From NCBI GenBank assembly GCA_054601695.1, contig BAAHQB010000326.1:62001-126000 (forward strand): a DNA stretch of 64,000 bases, written 5' to 3'. This DNA comes from Amorphochlora amoebiformis (lineage: Eukaryota; Cercozoa; Chlorarachniophyceae). A program made the translations under genes and the position numbers. The notes under the pieces were generated by a model. The model saw nothing but the letters and a program-made list of their open reading frames with translations. It ran no database searches and was not told where the DNA came from. This document shows positions 1 through 59,835 of the stretch, piece by piece; positions within the stretch are counted from its first letter, which is position 1; every line of letters begins with the position of its first letter.

Positions 1-594
<594 letters not shown>

Positions 595-920
595 GGGGGC
601 TCCAATTAAAACTCCCAATGTTGAGCTTCAAAAGCAACTGGATGTATGGGTAACTTACATTAACGTATACATATACATGTAAATGCATTTACATGCATAT
701 GGATACCCACACACGATATATGTACAGGTGTATTTATGTTTATACTATGTATATATTACAAGTATAACTGCGTTTGCCTACTATATGTGCACGAATACGT
801 ATGTTTGTACTAAGGTTGTAATATATGTACACGTATTATACATCTCATGTGTACATAAATTATGTATACGTATAGGTATATATATATATATATATATATA
901 TGTATGCATGTATATATATT

Positions 921-977
<57 letters not shown>

Positions 978-1005
978 TTATATATAGGTATACACACGCA
1001 ATATG

Positions 1006-1064
<59 letters not shown>

Positions 1065-1687
1065 TATACATATATACATACATATATATATATATATATA
1101 CATGTATATATATATATATATATATATGTATACATACATACATACATATATTTTCATATGTATATGTTACATATCGAAACGTGTATATATATGTATACAT
1201 ACATACATATATTTTCATATGTATATGTTACATATCGAAACGTGTATATACAGAAAACATACATACGTATAATACAGACATTTAATATTTGTATTTTCAT
1301 TTACAGTACACCCAGCTCCAAGAGGCGAACTCCACAGCTGATAACAATACGCGTCTGGTATACCAATACTAATTGTCATAACCTTTGTGCATTATGGACT
1401 CATATGTGTATATTATGTATAGATACGTGTTTATATATATTATATATAATATATATATATATAGATATATATATATATGTAAGTGTAGGTATGTATATGT
1501 ATGTACGGATATGCCTTGGAAACATTTACGTGAGTGTCACGACCAGTGACATCACATGTACACGTGTCCTAAGTCATATACAAGGATGTCGAAACGGACA
1601 TCAAATGTACACGTGTACCAAGAGCCATATGCGTGACTGTCACGAAAAGTGACATCACATGGGAACGTGTCCTAAGTGTCATATTAT

Positions 1688-1729
<42 letters not shown>

Positions 1730-1755
1730 ATATATGGATATATCTATACCATAAA

Positions 1756-1798
<43 letters not shown>

Positions 1799-1975
1799 CA
1801 TATACATACACACATATATACATACATAAATAAATATAAATATATATTCAAGCATGTGTACACACATACATATGCAAAAACACATTAAGTATTGAATAGA
1901 TACGCAAATATTTACTTAATATACATGCATACACATACACACACACACACAAATAGCATATATACATACATACAC

Positions 1976-2052
<77 letters not shown>

Positions 2053-2130
2053 CTACGGGAGGTATGATTTTCGGGTCAAAGGACGAATGTATATATCATC
2101 TGACATACTATATATATATATATATATACG

Positions 2131-2176
<46 letters not shown>

Positions 2177-2220
2177 TATATATGTATATACTTACTTTTA
2201 GATATATACATACGTACATA

Positions 2221-2259
<39 letters not shown>

Positions 2260-2403
2260 ATATATCAGGGGTTGTTGTATAAATTTGCAATGGGATTTGC
2301 TCCACTCGATATGCCGAGGGCTGACACAGAGAACTTTGCCGAGGAGTAAGTATATAAATATGTCTACATCTATATACATATATATATATATATATGTATA
2401 TGC

Positions 2404-2454
<51 letters not shown>

Positions 2455-2609
2455 CGTATATATTATAATGTATATTATAAATATATACAATATATATATG
2501 TACAAATATAATATATATATATATATATATGTATAAATATGTATATATATGTACATACATGTGTATTATAATATATATGATAAGATATATTAATGTATAT
2601 ATATGTACC

Positions 2610-2663
<54 letters not shown>

Positions 2664-2698
2664 GCATATATATATATATATACATGTATATGCATATA

Positions 2699-2747
<49 letters not shown>

Positions 2748-2750
2748 ATT

Positions 2751-2793
<43 letters not shown>

Positions 2794-2852
2794 AAGTATG
2801 TATGTATTTATATATATTTACAAATATATATATATATATGTAACTATAATAA

Positions 2853-2930
<78 letters not shown>

Positions 2931-3010
2931 ATATATATGATAGGTTGAACACGTATCCAGAAGTACTGTCTCGCATTCTCACCGACATACGACGATGTGC
3001 AACGTATTAA
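595..3010 (+). CDS. 3' part of an unrecognised gene (four exons)
   Basis: Four exons join with matching phases: 595-649, 1307-1357, 2269-2345 and 2944-3010, ending in TAA at 3008-3010. All introns are GT-AG; the donors are GTAACT, GTATAC and GTAAGT. The visible product is about 82 residues. It begins with a Gln/Leu-rich, possibly helical stretch ([10 protein letters not shown], then [17 protein letters not shown]), followed by [18 protein letters not shown] and the C-terminal [20 protein letters not shown]. The 5' end lies outside the window. I do not recognise the family. The phase agreement across three junctions and the absence of TA-derived residues argue that it is a real gene. The first exon is the least certain, because its 5' edge falls in a run of six G. 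Confidence 0.6.
1147..1250. repeat. 60-bp tandem duplication in intron
   Basis: Two nearly identical copies of a segment containing CATATGTATATGTTACATAT and CGAAACGTGTATATA lie at about 1147-1192 and 1207-1250, within the first visible intron of the left-end gene. Confidence 0.8.
1525..1682. repeat. Direct repeat with GTGACATCACATG core
   Basis: Two copies of a ~50-bp segment, at 1529-1577 and 1632-1680, share GTGACATCACATG and CGTGTCCTAAGT. A related middle segment (GGACATCAAATGTACACGTGT) separates them. The sequence is non-coding and intronic. Confidence 0.75.
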
Positions 3011-3025
3011 ATACAATATATATAT

Positions 3026-3083
<58 letters not shown>

Positions 3084-3217
3084 GATATGTTAAATATTAC
3101 ATATATATATATATAATATATATATATTTGTTTATATGAATATTACAATTCCTGCTTTAATATGCAATTCCACAGCTATACTCCTGTGCAAAATGTATTA
3201 TTTGTTTGTATATACAT

Positions 3218-3334
<117 letters not shown>

Positions 3335-3404
3335 TTACATATACATATATATACTAAATACATACACATATACATACGCATACACACAAACACAAATATT
3401 TTAA

Positions 3405-3825
3405 TCCACTCCCCCACCCCCCCCCTCCCCCCCCCCCCCCCCATGTCTACATCGCGAATAATTAAAAAAAAAAAACCCAACTAAACCCCAAGAAATCCAA
3501 GCCCGTCCACCCGCCAAATTTTCCTCAAAACCCTCTCTCCCCCCACCCCCCCTGAACCCCCCACCCCCAATACTAAAAAGCTACGTCTCCAAAATTCCAC
3601 GTCAACCCTTATGGATCACGGGAGAAAAACCGAAATCGAGACTGAGAGAGGGGGGGGGGGAGAGGAGAGAAGAGGGGGGGGGGGAGAGGAGAGGAGGGCC
3701 GTGGTTTGTACGTATGTGAATAAGTTGGAAAAAAAAGAGATTGAGAGGGAATGGGGGGGGGTGGAGGCGGATGAGCGGGAAGTATCATTTATTTCTCGGG
3801 GTGGGGGGGGGGGGGGGGGGGCTTT
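3405..3825. repeat. C-tract followed by G-tracts
   Basis: A near-pure C run at 3414-3442 is followed by C-rich sequence, then several G runs of 8-18 bases (3650-3662, 3675-3685, 3755-3760, 3803-3820). The G runs could form G-quadruplexes on the + strand. No coding signal is present. Confidence 0.7.
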
Positions 3826-3970
3826 GGAGTGAGGTTTTTAGTTATTTTTAGGAAATATTTTTAAGAGTAGTCGAATCTGGGTTTTTTTTGTTATTATTAT
3901 AGGGGTTATGTGTGTGTGTTGTATGATCGGCGTGTGTGTATTATACATGTCGGTGTGTGTGTTGGGTATG

Positions 3971-4014
<44 letters not shown>

Positions 4015-4096
4015 ATGTATTAAAAAATAGAAATAGTTATCTGTATTACGTATATAAATATGTTTCTGTATTTATGTATATACATATACATAGATA

Positions 4097-4135
<39 letters not shown>

Positions 4136-4564
4136 TATATATATATGTTTGCGTATATATCACATACATACATACATACATTCAAGAATATCTATTCCTA
4201 CATATCTATTCATAACATATCATTTCAGCAATTTTTTTTTTTTTTTTAATTTTTCGATTCTTACTCGATTCTCTCTCCCATCTTTCTTATTCTCTCTCCC
4301 TTTCTTCTCTCACATTCCTCTCCCCCTCTCAACTCTCCTCCTCTCCTCTCTCCCTCACCCGCCGCTGGGCTTGGATCTCAACCTTCCACATCCCCGCCCC
4401 CCCCCCCTGCCGAAACGCCTTCCCTCCAAACTCTGAAACATCCTCTCGCCGAATTCTCGAAACACCCCTCCGCTCCGAAAACGCGAATGGCTTTTCCTCA
4501 AAACCAAAAATCCCAACCTCTAGGGGCGTTGGGATAAAGAGCCTTCTGTAAGTCTACTCTAACC

Positions 4565-4772
4565 CTACGCGAAAAGATAATTCTAACGAAGCGAAAGCTA
4601 ACTATAAGTGAAAAGCTAATCCATAAGTGAAAAGCTAATCCCTAAGTGAAAAGCTAACCCTAATAAGTGAAAAGCTAACCCCAAGTGAAGAGCTAACCCT
4701 AAGAAGTGAAAAGCTAACCCTAAGTGAAAAGCTAACCCTAAGAAGTGAAAAGCCTAAAAAGTGAAAACTAAT
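4565..4772. repeat. Minisatellite AAGTGAAAAGCTAACCCTAA
   Basis: About ten degenerate copies of a 20-bp unit combine AAGTGAAAAG with CTAACCCTAA, a telomere-like hexamer embedded in a longer repeat. Confidence 0.85.
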
Positions 4773-4784
4773 ATATGTACACAT

Positions 4785-4830
<46 letters not shown>

Positions 4831-4894
4831 ATATATATTATATTATATACGTTATATTTGTATAAAATGTAATTGAGTAGTTATATATGGTCAG

Positions 4895-13546
<8,652 letters not shown>

Positions 13547-14205
13547 GATCAAGAGATATCTTGTATGCGTGCAATCGGAGGAGTTATTATCATCTCTCTG
13601 ACACGGATGTGATGTCATTGTAATTAATTTCGCGAGGATATATATAAGTGAATTTTTATCATCTCATCTCTAGTCTAGTAGTGTCTACTGATTCAACTCG
13701 CTAGCTATGGACTAGATCTAGTATATGGTAGCTAGCCGCGGTAGATACTCGAAATACTACGATCTAGACGATGTATACTGCCAAAGTCCTAGAAGTTATC
13801 AAAATTACCTAGATTACCTAGATTACTACGTCTACGTAGCGGCCGCAACTAATGCGGACTATATCTAATAGTCTATAGCTATATATAACTAGTAGAATAT
13901 ACTACCTAGACTACTCCTCTCTGGTTCTGTAAATCCAATCATTGGCTAGATCTAGTAGATTGGCTACACCGCATCATGTAATTATTTTTTACTTGCATTA
14001 TCTCTTGATTATCTCTAGATCTAGATTATCTAGTAGATTATGAGCTGGACTAGTGGAACTCGCGACAGCTAGGTTCAAAAAATTAGTGAACTCCTGATGA
14101 TGACGAATTTTTGACACGCTTCTAGCTACAGTTCTAGGCTTACCTAGCTTACCGTTGCAATTGAGTTTTCGACACCTAAGCCTAGTAAGTCTTTTAAATT
14201 TGAAC
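13547..14205. other. Convergent intergenic region rich in CTAG
   Basis: No ORF is supported between the two convergent genes. The sequence is not a simple repeat, but the tetranucleotide CTAG recurs dozens of times (for example CTAGATCTAGATTATCTAG near 14017). It presumably contains both 3' UTRs. Confidence 0.6.
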
Positions 14206-14389
14206 CTAAGTCTTAAATTTGAGACGCCACACTGCAGGGGTGTCTAGGCAGACAGCTAGGCTCCCGAGTGTAGTTAGGTCCCTTCTAGTATTGGTCCTAG
14301 TCATACACGGGCGCAATTCGAACGCTTTGTCATATAACTCTGCTGTGTGACTTTGTATTCGCTTTCCTATATTTATGTATATGTATATA

Positions 14390-14456
<67 letters not shown>

Positions 14457-14745
14457 ATATGTTGGTCTGTATGCATATAAATATATACATATGTGTACAC
14501 CCTCATATATATATATATATATATTAAATATTATATATTACGTATATATATATATTATATATATACGCACATATATAATACCTATATATATATATTATAT
14601 ATGTATAAAGATATACACATATACGTGATATATATGTATATATATATATATATATATATGAATGTAGGTATGTGTGTTAACTTATTTCTTAAGGGGGGTG
14701 AGTTTTAGGGAAGAGCTATGAAGGGGGGCCATGGTTTGCATATAG

Positions 14746-14782
<37 letters not shown>

Positions 14783-15717
14783 AATATTTTCATGCAAATG
14801 TGTTCTTATAAATATCCATACGTACTAATCCAACCTTATCCTAAACAAACACATCCATTCATGTCAACGGAACCCTACCCTCACCCCCCTCGGGAAAAAT
14901 AATACATTCTGCATATATCGTCCACAAACACGCATTTCTCTCCCCCCCGCCCCACCCTCCCCCTTTACCGATTTGAGCCATTAGTCACAGCTATGTATCG
15001 GCGTACGTAAGTGTTTGAGAGCCTTCTCTAAATAGTCCAAAGAGTGTCGAGTCACTTTCTCGGCTTGCCATAGCATGAGATACTGTAGTCTCTGACACCT
15101 TGCAAGGGCTTTGATTCCTGGCCCACGCCGGGAGGGGATGGTTAAGTTGGTGAGTGGCCGTGCACGCAAAAAGTTATTAAAATATGACCCTTTCGATACG
15201 TATTAGAATACGTACACAGGTATAGCACAGAGGCCGGGTAATTCATCAGAATTAATTCCAATCGAAAAATTCAAAATGTAATGTTTGCTATCGAGGAAAA
15301 CGTGTGTGTGTGTGTGTGTGAGCTTTTAGCTTCGTCCTCCGCGAGTATTTTTTTTTCGCATCGAAAAAGGTAAATGTTTGATATCGAAGACACGTGTAAG
15401 CTTACCTTCATCCGTGATTTTTTTGCAGCGGTTGAGGCCAAGGGAGATGAGGAGGGGACAGTGAATTCCCAACTGATCCAAAGTCTTGTCGGTGATGTTT
15501 TTACAGTCTGAGGGTGGAATTACTTACGGTGTGTGCTAGATACAATCCTAATGCATCCATCCATTTAAGGTTTAGCTGCTAGCTAGATTTGTTGTGTTTA
15601 GCTGCTAGCTAGATTAGTTGTGTTTGGGTGTCAAGTTAGGTATCGTTTTACTCCCTTTAAACATTTTCAATACATAGTCTTGGGTGAGGATGTATGTATG
15701 TACACACACACACACAT

Positions 15718-15761
<44 letters not shown>

Positions 15762-15926
15762 GTATGCATTTGTATTTATATATATGCAAATATATATCAT
15801 GTAACTTGCATTCAAAAATCTTGTATGCACATATAGTATATATACATAAATTAATATCCATATGTACATACACACACACACACACGCAACTCACACACAC
15901 ACAACACACACACACATATATATATA

Positions 15927-16010
<84 letters not shown>

Positions 16011-16942
16011 CATATATGCGTGTGTGTACAGACCATGTGTACATGCGACACTGACACAAATCCGCATGTAACCAAAAACATAAAGAATGCAGTTCCTATC
16101 CATACCATCGAATCTCACAGACACGATATTATGAAACTTGGGCAAAATAGTCTCGATTTGTCTGTCCGTTATATCAGGATACGGCTTGAAGTCTAGTCGG
16201 TCAACCTATATTATTGCAAAAACATCCTTACTCCGAAGATTCAAAACCCAACTTTCCAACAATCTACCCTCCTGTTAAGAGAGCCAAAAAAAACCCAACT
16301 TTCCAACAATATTCCTTCGATATACTAACCCCCCAGCCCTTGATTGTCTCACCTTCGATATACTAACCCCCCAGCCCTTGATTGTCTCACCTGGTAATTC
16401 ACGAGGGGTGTGTTCCATGCTGAACACACGACCGACACCCTCAGCTTCTCTCTTAGATCGAGAAAGCTAAACACCCTGGCGATAATCAGCGTCGACAAGC
16501 GCAGTACTTGTGTTGATAACGGTTGTTCCTCTTCCTCGTCCTCATCCTTCTCCTCCCCCGAGACCCGCTGGCGCTTGGGCACGGGCACGTATTCGGCGGG
16601 GTCTTCACGCCTGCGCTTGTGCCAGATGTCCGAATCGTCAGAGTAACCCTCGTCCGGGTTGTCCGGGTCGAAGTCCTCATCATCCTCTTCGTCGTCCTCG
16701 TCAAAGTCCTCTCCCTCTACGACGAACAGACGCGAGAAGGCAGATCCGTTGGTGGGCGGGAGCGGAATGCCCACCTCGAAGGTCTCTCCCTGCCCCTCAA
16801 AGTCATTATTTTCCTCCACTTTTGCGCTTGAGGATGAGTTTATCCTACTTGGTTCGCTCTCTATCCCTTCTTGGGCGTCATTTTCCATTTGTATCGCAGA
16901 ACTTAGGTCGATTGCGCCATTCGACGAGGGTTGCTCAGACAT
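14206..16942 (-). CDS. F-box/leucine-rich-repeat protein
   Basis: The model has five exons: 16942-16391, 16205-16106, 15507-15406, 15117-15007 and 14342-14206. It encodes 333 aa from ATG to TAG, and all phases match (0,1,1,1). Residues 1-140 are acidic and low complexity ([15 protein letters not shown]) with a basic patch (PKRQR). An F-box follows: [19 protein letters not shown] then SVVCSAWN, about residues 145-184. C-terminal LRR_CC-like repeats follow: [56 protein letters not shown] and [21 protein letters not shown]-box/LRR proteins act as SCF ubiquitin-ligase substrate receptors; that role is inferred from the family. The last exon, with no LRR pattern, is less certain. The exon 1 donor is tandem-duplicated. 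The start lies 64 bp from a divergent ATG. Confidence 0.88.
15700..16022. repeat. CA and TA microsatellites in F-box intron 2
   Basis: Alternating (CA)n and (TA)n runs between exons 2 and 3 of the F-box gene. No coding potential. Confidence 0.9.
16313..16393 (-). repeat. 41-bp tandem duplication of a splice donor
   Basis: Read on the minus strand, the exon end and donor CAG|GTGAGACAATC are followed 41 bp later by an identical AAG|GTGAGACAATC unit (+ strand core CCAGCCCTTGATTGTCTCAC, twice). Use of the second donor would extend exon 1 by 41 bp and change frame. Confidence 0.9.
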
Positions 16943-17006
16943 TACTGCCGACTTTTAATTTCTTCTAGGGTGAAAAGATCTTTTCGGCTGCCTTCGGCTT
17001 GACCAC
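16943..17006. promoter_or_regulatory. Putative bidirectional promoter interval
   Basis: Sixty-four bases separate the F-box ATG (minus) from the ATG at 17007 (plus). They contain the palindrome AAAAGATCTTTT at about 16972. No TATA box is evident. The assignment rests on the head-to-head arrangement and is only as good as the first exon of the + strand gene. Confidence 0.35.
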
Positions 17007-32467
<15,461 letters not shown>

Positions 32468-33684
32468 ATTGATTGGATTGCCATGCTTTAGCAGCGTATG
32501 CGTATGTTCGATATCTCTCGGAGCGTTCTTTGAGCTGTCGCGCTGCTGCAATGCATGCATGTGGGACACATCTTCTAGATCTTATATTATATACAATCGT
32601 ATATTATATATATATAAACCTTAAGATCATCTGGATTCAATGATAGGTATAATCATACAGTATCATGATGGACATATATTATTAATTACTATTTCTTAAT
32701 ATTATATTCTTACAGTGTACGTAGATATATGGCCTGGTGGGGTATCCTAATTCATTTGGGGTACACTTAGGGTTAGGGTTAGGGTTAGGGTGTCGGGTTA
32801 GGGTTAGGGTTAGGGTTAGGTTAGGGTTAGGGTTACACTTACATACTCATATAATGAACAAGAATACTGCAACTAGACTGCGCATGTATCTGATGATACT
32901 ATAATGCACGTACGTATATAGTAAACGTACATCCGAATGTATAGTACGTACGTATCAACTAGATCAAAGTATGAATACCGACGTATAGATCCTGCATACG
33001 ATGCGCTTAAAAGTACATACGTGTACGTAAAAGTATACATACGTACGCATCGTGGCTGATAGGAAATATATCAAGACGGTATATGCCGTACGTACTACAT
33101 GTATGTGTGCGTATGTATATGTAATCGTGGCGTGCATATATGCGCGGCACATATACTTTAGCTGCACATCTTCGAAAGTTTTTAACGCAACATTGATTAT
33201 GTATGTATAATATATGCCGTACGTACTACATGTATGTGTACGCATGTATATGTATACTTTTAGCTGAGCACAGAGTACTCTTCGAAAGTTTTCAACACAA
33301 CATTGATTATGTATGTACGTACGATGTATACCTACAATCTGGTGTATGTACAGTGTACGTATACGTATACCGTCATGACATAAAGATGTACGTACGTATA
33401 TTTCTTGCAATACGGCTGATTCGTGCGCGTGTTGCGCATAAGGATATGCATGTACGTTGACATGTATTACGAATGGTCTAGATTGTACATATCATGAGTT
33501 TTCAACCACTTACTGCGAAAAATGGCGTAGTATCACAGGTTCTAGAGGTGATATAATAATAGTTTTTATTCATATTCATATACAGATATATATGCATGCA
33601 TGCAGCGCTAGCTGGAAATCCCACAAGTTTTGCATGATTGGTTACTTGCAGACTTGACCAAAGCTTTTCAATCTAAATAGAAAG
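32468..33684. other. Convergent intergenic region between FKBP and MYG1
   Basis: No gene is supported. It contains a short TTAGGG block (32768-32835), many TACGTACG-type palindromes and a ~115-bp tandem duplication (33085-33205 and 33210-33322) sharing GCCGTACGTACTACATGTAT and ACATTGATTATGTATGTA. Confidence 0.7.
32768..32835. repeat. Short TTAGGG array
   Basis: About ten TTAGGG units with small deletions, G-rich on the + strand, between two convergent genes. Confidence 0.9.
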
Positions 33685-49753
<16,069 letters not shown>

Positions 49754-49887
49754 GAATCGATACGGGGTAAGGGTTGCGCGAAGGCGCCTCAGCATTCAAA
49801 TCCTTGCGGGGTTATTTTCGTTGACACGTGACTGATCTGGGTGACTCAAAAGTCACTCGGTGTGACGCCTACGTCCGAAAAAATAAA
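49754..49887. promoter_or_regulatory. Divergent promoter interval MYG1 / membrane protein
   Basis: A 134-bp non-repetitive interval lies between the MYG1 ATG (minus) and the putative membrane-protein ATG (plus). It is one of the few TA-free stretches. No motif is assigned beyond the head-to-head layout. Confidence 0.45.
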
Positions 49888-55586
<5,699 letters not shown>

Positions 55587-55724
55587 GCTGGTAGTATTGT
55601 ATGTATGAACATGTGTACATGTCAATACCAAAGATCCCGATCATTCCTTTTCTTAAACATGTCGGGGGGGAAATTTGAGAATTTCGGGTGAATTTGAGAA
55701 TTTCGCTTAGTTGCGCAGATATCT

Positions 55725-55977
55725 ATAATGACATCGTGGCCATGTCACGCTCGCGCATTGCTTGGCGGCACTGTGGGATAACTGTGTGAGGTGACGTCAC
55801 GCTTTGTCACGCGTGCTTGAAGCGTAGTTCTACCGGATGTGATGATCTCCAAGAATCTCCGGAATCTCCAATAGATTCCCAGCAATCTTTAGTGTACGTA
55901 CGAGTATACTTCAACAAGAAATCGATATCTACTCTTCGAACTGCGTCCGCTCATGCTATTTATATTGATGTTTTAAC

Positions 55978-55985
<8 letters not shown>
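55725..55985. repeat. Dispersed element, copy 2
   Basis: Contains GGTGACGTCACGCTTTGTCA, TCTACCGGATGTGATGATCT, CCAGCAATC and the tail TGCTATTTATATTGATGTTT. Same order of blocks as the other copies. Intergenic. Confidence 0.88.
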
Positions 55986-56016
<31 letters not shown>

Positions 56017-56207
56017 TATATATGTATATATATATTTATATGTATATATATATATATTATATTCAATGGTTATGCATGGGATAACGTATTAGAATGCCTA
56101 CTATATACCCTATGAAATGTAACTAAATATATAAAGAATATATACATATAAATAACACAAAATATAGGCTATGGTTATACATGGGAACACGTTACCAACT
56201 CATGCAG

Positions 56208-57057
56208 CAGAAAGTCATGGGGGAGTTTTTTTCCGCACCGCTTCTCATGTCGATTGTAAGTACGCCTGCACTACCTACGCATCTACTATTACCCACATAC
56301 CACTCTTCACGCCGAATATGAGTGCTACTCTACTGTCACTGTGTCTTGTCACAATGTCACTGTGTCTTGTCACAATGTCACTGTGTCTTGTCACAATGTC
56401 ACTGTGTCTTGTCACAATGTCACTGTGTCTTGTCACAATGTCACTGTGTCTTGTCACAATGCCACCGTGTCTTGTCACAATGTCACTGTGTCTTATCACA
56501 ATGTCAATGTGTCTTGTCACAATGTCACTGTGTCTTGTCACAATGTCACTGTGTCTTGTCACAATGTCACTGTGTCTTGTCACAATGTCACTGTGTCTTG
56601 TCACAATGTCACTGTGTCTTGTCACAATGTCACCGTGTCTTGTCACAATGTCACCGTGTCTTGTCACAATGTCACTGTGTCTTGTCACAATGTCACTGTG
56701 TCTTGTCACAATATCACTGTGTCACTGTGTCTATCGTGTCCCGTCGGTTTGTCCTGTTTTTACGTCACTGTGCCCTGAACCGTGCGTAGTCACTATGTCG
56801 CTCTAATCTGCAAAGGATCTTGTCACAATGTCACACACCGTGACATGTCACTATGTCTTGTCAGTATATCGCTTTGCTCTGTCATTCTATTTGGTGTGTC
56901 TTGTCACTTTTCCCTGTCACTCTGTCTTGTCACGATCGGGCCCTGTCACGGTGTCTTGTCACTATGCTACTGTCACTGCCCTCACTGTGGCTTATATCTG
57001 TCTCTTGGCTTTATCACAGCGTCGTTATTTAAGGCTATAAGTGCAAAATAAAATGCA

Positions 57058-57103
<46 letters not shown>

Positions 57104-57156
57104 GTATATATATAAATATATACATATAATATATATATATATACATATATATATAC

Positions 57157-57187
<31 letters not shown>

Positions 57188-57312
57188 ATATACATGTATG
57201 TACATATTATATATATATATAGTAAATTTGTATAATATCTAATCCAGATCGCGGTTGAGTACAAAGGCGCGCAACCCCTTGGTATATATGTATGTATATC
57301 ATATATATTCAA

Positions 57313-57357
<45 letters not shown>

Positions 57358-57481
57358 TTATATATATATATGTATATAATGTATACATATTTTTATCTGT
57401 AATGAATACGTTACATACATACAATACATGTTTACGAATGCATATACACTCACATACATATATGTAATATACATATATAGT

Positions 57482-57542
<61 letters not shown>

Positions 57543-57747
57543 CTACATATAATATATATATAAATATATATATGTATATATATAAATATATATGTATACA
57601 TACAGATAAACATATGCATATACATAAATTAAACATATATGTATATATGTGTATATTGCATATTACGTGTATATATACATATATATATATATATAATATA
57701 TATATATACTTACGTATATGTACATATGAACATATATATATATATAT

Positions 57748-57808
<61 letters not shown>

Positions 57809-57898
57809 GCATATACATATATATATATATACATGTATATATATGTATATGTGTGTATGTGTGTTTGTGTGTGTTACTCATATATAAATAAGGGTTCA

Positions 57899-57972
<74 letters not shown>

Positions 57973-57979
57973 AATATAT

Positions 57980-58011
<32 letters not shown>

Positions 58012-58013
58012 GT

Positions 58014-58047
<34 letters not shown>

Positions 58048-58253
58048 GCATATAGAGAGTTATCACAGAGGTCCAGGAGAGTTGGTCCGTTCTGGCCCAG
58101 CGGTAGTACTGCTATAAACATTTGTCTGAGACTACCCAAAATTGTAGGAATGTCACGCGTCGTGACCGACAGTGTACCAGACGATGGCTTCCATATGCTC
58201 TGCACGGCGTATGCCACGTAAGAATATAGCTTAAATATTTATTATTATTATTA

Positions 58254-58286
<33 letters not shown>

Positions 58287-58343
58287 GTTATTATTATTAT
58301 TATTATTATATGTATATTGCAATATATATGTGTATTATCTATA

Positions 58344-58375
<32 letters not shown>

Positions 58376-58388
58376 CACATATATATAT

Positions 58389-58422
<34 letters not shown>

Positions 58423-58586
58423 GCATATATGCATACATATATACATGCATCGTGTTAGTGCAGCGGTACGGTAGAGCGATAGTCATTAGATTGATTGAAG
58501 TCAATGATGGAAAGCCGACATTTTCATGTATGACTCCCGAAACTTCATGGGTACCACGACGACAGAAGTACTGCAAGTTGGCGTAG
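56208..58586 (+). CDS. Possible gene with thioesterase-like C-terminus
   Basis: The best supported exons are the last two: 58069-58217, with a strong GTAAGA donor, and 58490-58586, ending in TAG. Together they read [20 protein letters not shown], then [36 protein letters not shown] and a basic end. The [14 protein letters not shown]...TPET pattern recalls the end of hotdog-fold acyl-CoA thioesterases; this is a tentative resemblance. Upstream exons 56208-56255 and 57248-57281 are phase-compatible, but their frame is uncertain: [16 protein letters not shown] is an alternative reading of the first. No start codon is fixed. A 21-bp minisatellite fills the first intron. Confidence 0.35.
56334..56722. 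repeat. 21-bp minisatellite TGTCTTGTCACAATGTCAC
   Basis: About 18 copies with few changes. Its length is divisible by three, so all frames stay open (CHNVTVS, MSLCLVT). A looser, decayed continuation runs to about 57000. Judged non-coding because every frame on both strands is equally open and it is flanked by intron. Confidence 0.93.
58235..58310. repeat. (TTA)n trinucleotide microsatellite
   Basis: About 24 TTA units directly after the donor at 58218. Confidence 0.95.
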
Positions 58587-58587
58587 G

Positions 58588-58745
58588 TTGAGTGTGTGAC
58601 ATGGCGTGACGTCACGCTTTCTCACGCATCTCCAGCCCGACTCTACCGGGTACTGCCGGGTACCACCCGATACTACCGGATGTGACGATCTGCAGTGTAC
58701 ATATGACGATGTTTCAACCCGCTAGCAATATCTAGTCTCAGTGCG
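58588..58745. repeat. Dispersed element, copy 3
   Basis: Begins GTGTGTGACATGGCGTGACG two bases after a predicted stop codon. It contains GACTCTACCGGGTACTGCCG and CTACCGGATGTGACGATCTG. The 3' tail is diverged. Confidence 0.88.
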
Positions 58746-58801
58746 GGGTGCCCTCATACTTTAGTTCAGATTTGGTATGAGTTCATTTGGATATACATAT
58801 G

Positions 58802-58863
<62 letters not shown>

Positions 58864-59315
58864 CATATATATGTATATAAAAATATATATATATATATTT
58901 AAAAAAAATATTTTTTTTTATATATATGTATAAGTTATATTAGTATATATGGATTATAACTACCTTGGTCGAAATCAAGTAGGTATTTACACAAAGAATT
59001 TTCTAGAACTATAAGAACTCCTCCCAAACAAACAAATCCTCGGTCAATACAGAGCGTGACATTAGGCGCTGTCACCTAATCCTCGAGAGGTCCCCATTAC
59101 TGCCGGGTCGGGCCGGTAGTAGCGGATAGTACGGACAATCTACAACAATCTCCAAGATCTCCAGCGATCTATATATATATATATATATATATGCTATATT
59201 TCATGCACTAAATACGTATACAAATATGGATACATATATTACAGATTTAATTATATGCATATATGTTAATATCTGCTCGTATATACACATATGCCTTACG
59301 TATATATGTTTAGGC

Positions 59316-59364
<49 letters not shown>

Positions 59365-59444
59365 TATGTATATATATCAAATAAAATATTTATACATATG
59401 AGAGGGTTATATATGTATACATGTATGTGAACATACACATATAA

Positions 59445-59480
<36 letters not shown>

Positions 59481-59675
59481 CATATAGTATATTTGGCATC
59501 GAAGTAATATGTGGTATGATCGCGTCCAGTTGGTTCGATATTAAGGTTGTTTATAGTATTATTATTATATATATATTTATCACATATTTATGCCTATAAC
59601 ATACGAATAGATGAATTTCTACGTTATAATATTGCATGTAATTATTTACATTTATAAACATACATATATACATAT

Positions 59676-59707
<32 letters not shown>

Positions 59708-59751
59708 TATGTATGTATACAAAAGCATACATTGACCATGTGTATAATTAT

Positions 59752-59835
<84 letters not shown>

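Noticed and set aside
3611-3832. 73-aa frame at the G-tracts
   Set aside because: Composition is dictated by G and GA runs; no splice or homology support.
14981-15169. 62-aa minus-strand ORF starting MRARPL
   Set aside because: Its first residues are intron; only 15117-15007 is exon 4 of the F-box/LRR gene.
16410-16968. Several 78-152 aa + strand frames opposite the F-box exon
   Set aside because: Shadow frames of the high-complexity minus-strand exon, with no conserved features.
56171-56806. 155-211 aa frames reading CHNVTVS or MSLCLVT repeats
   Set aside because: The 21-bp minisatellite keeps every frame open on both strands; it lies in a probable intron and has no independent coding evidence.
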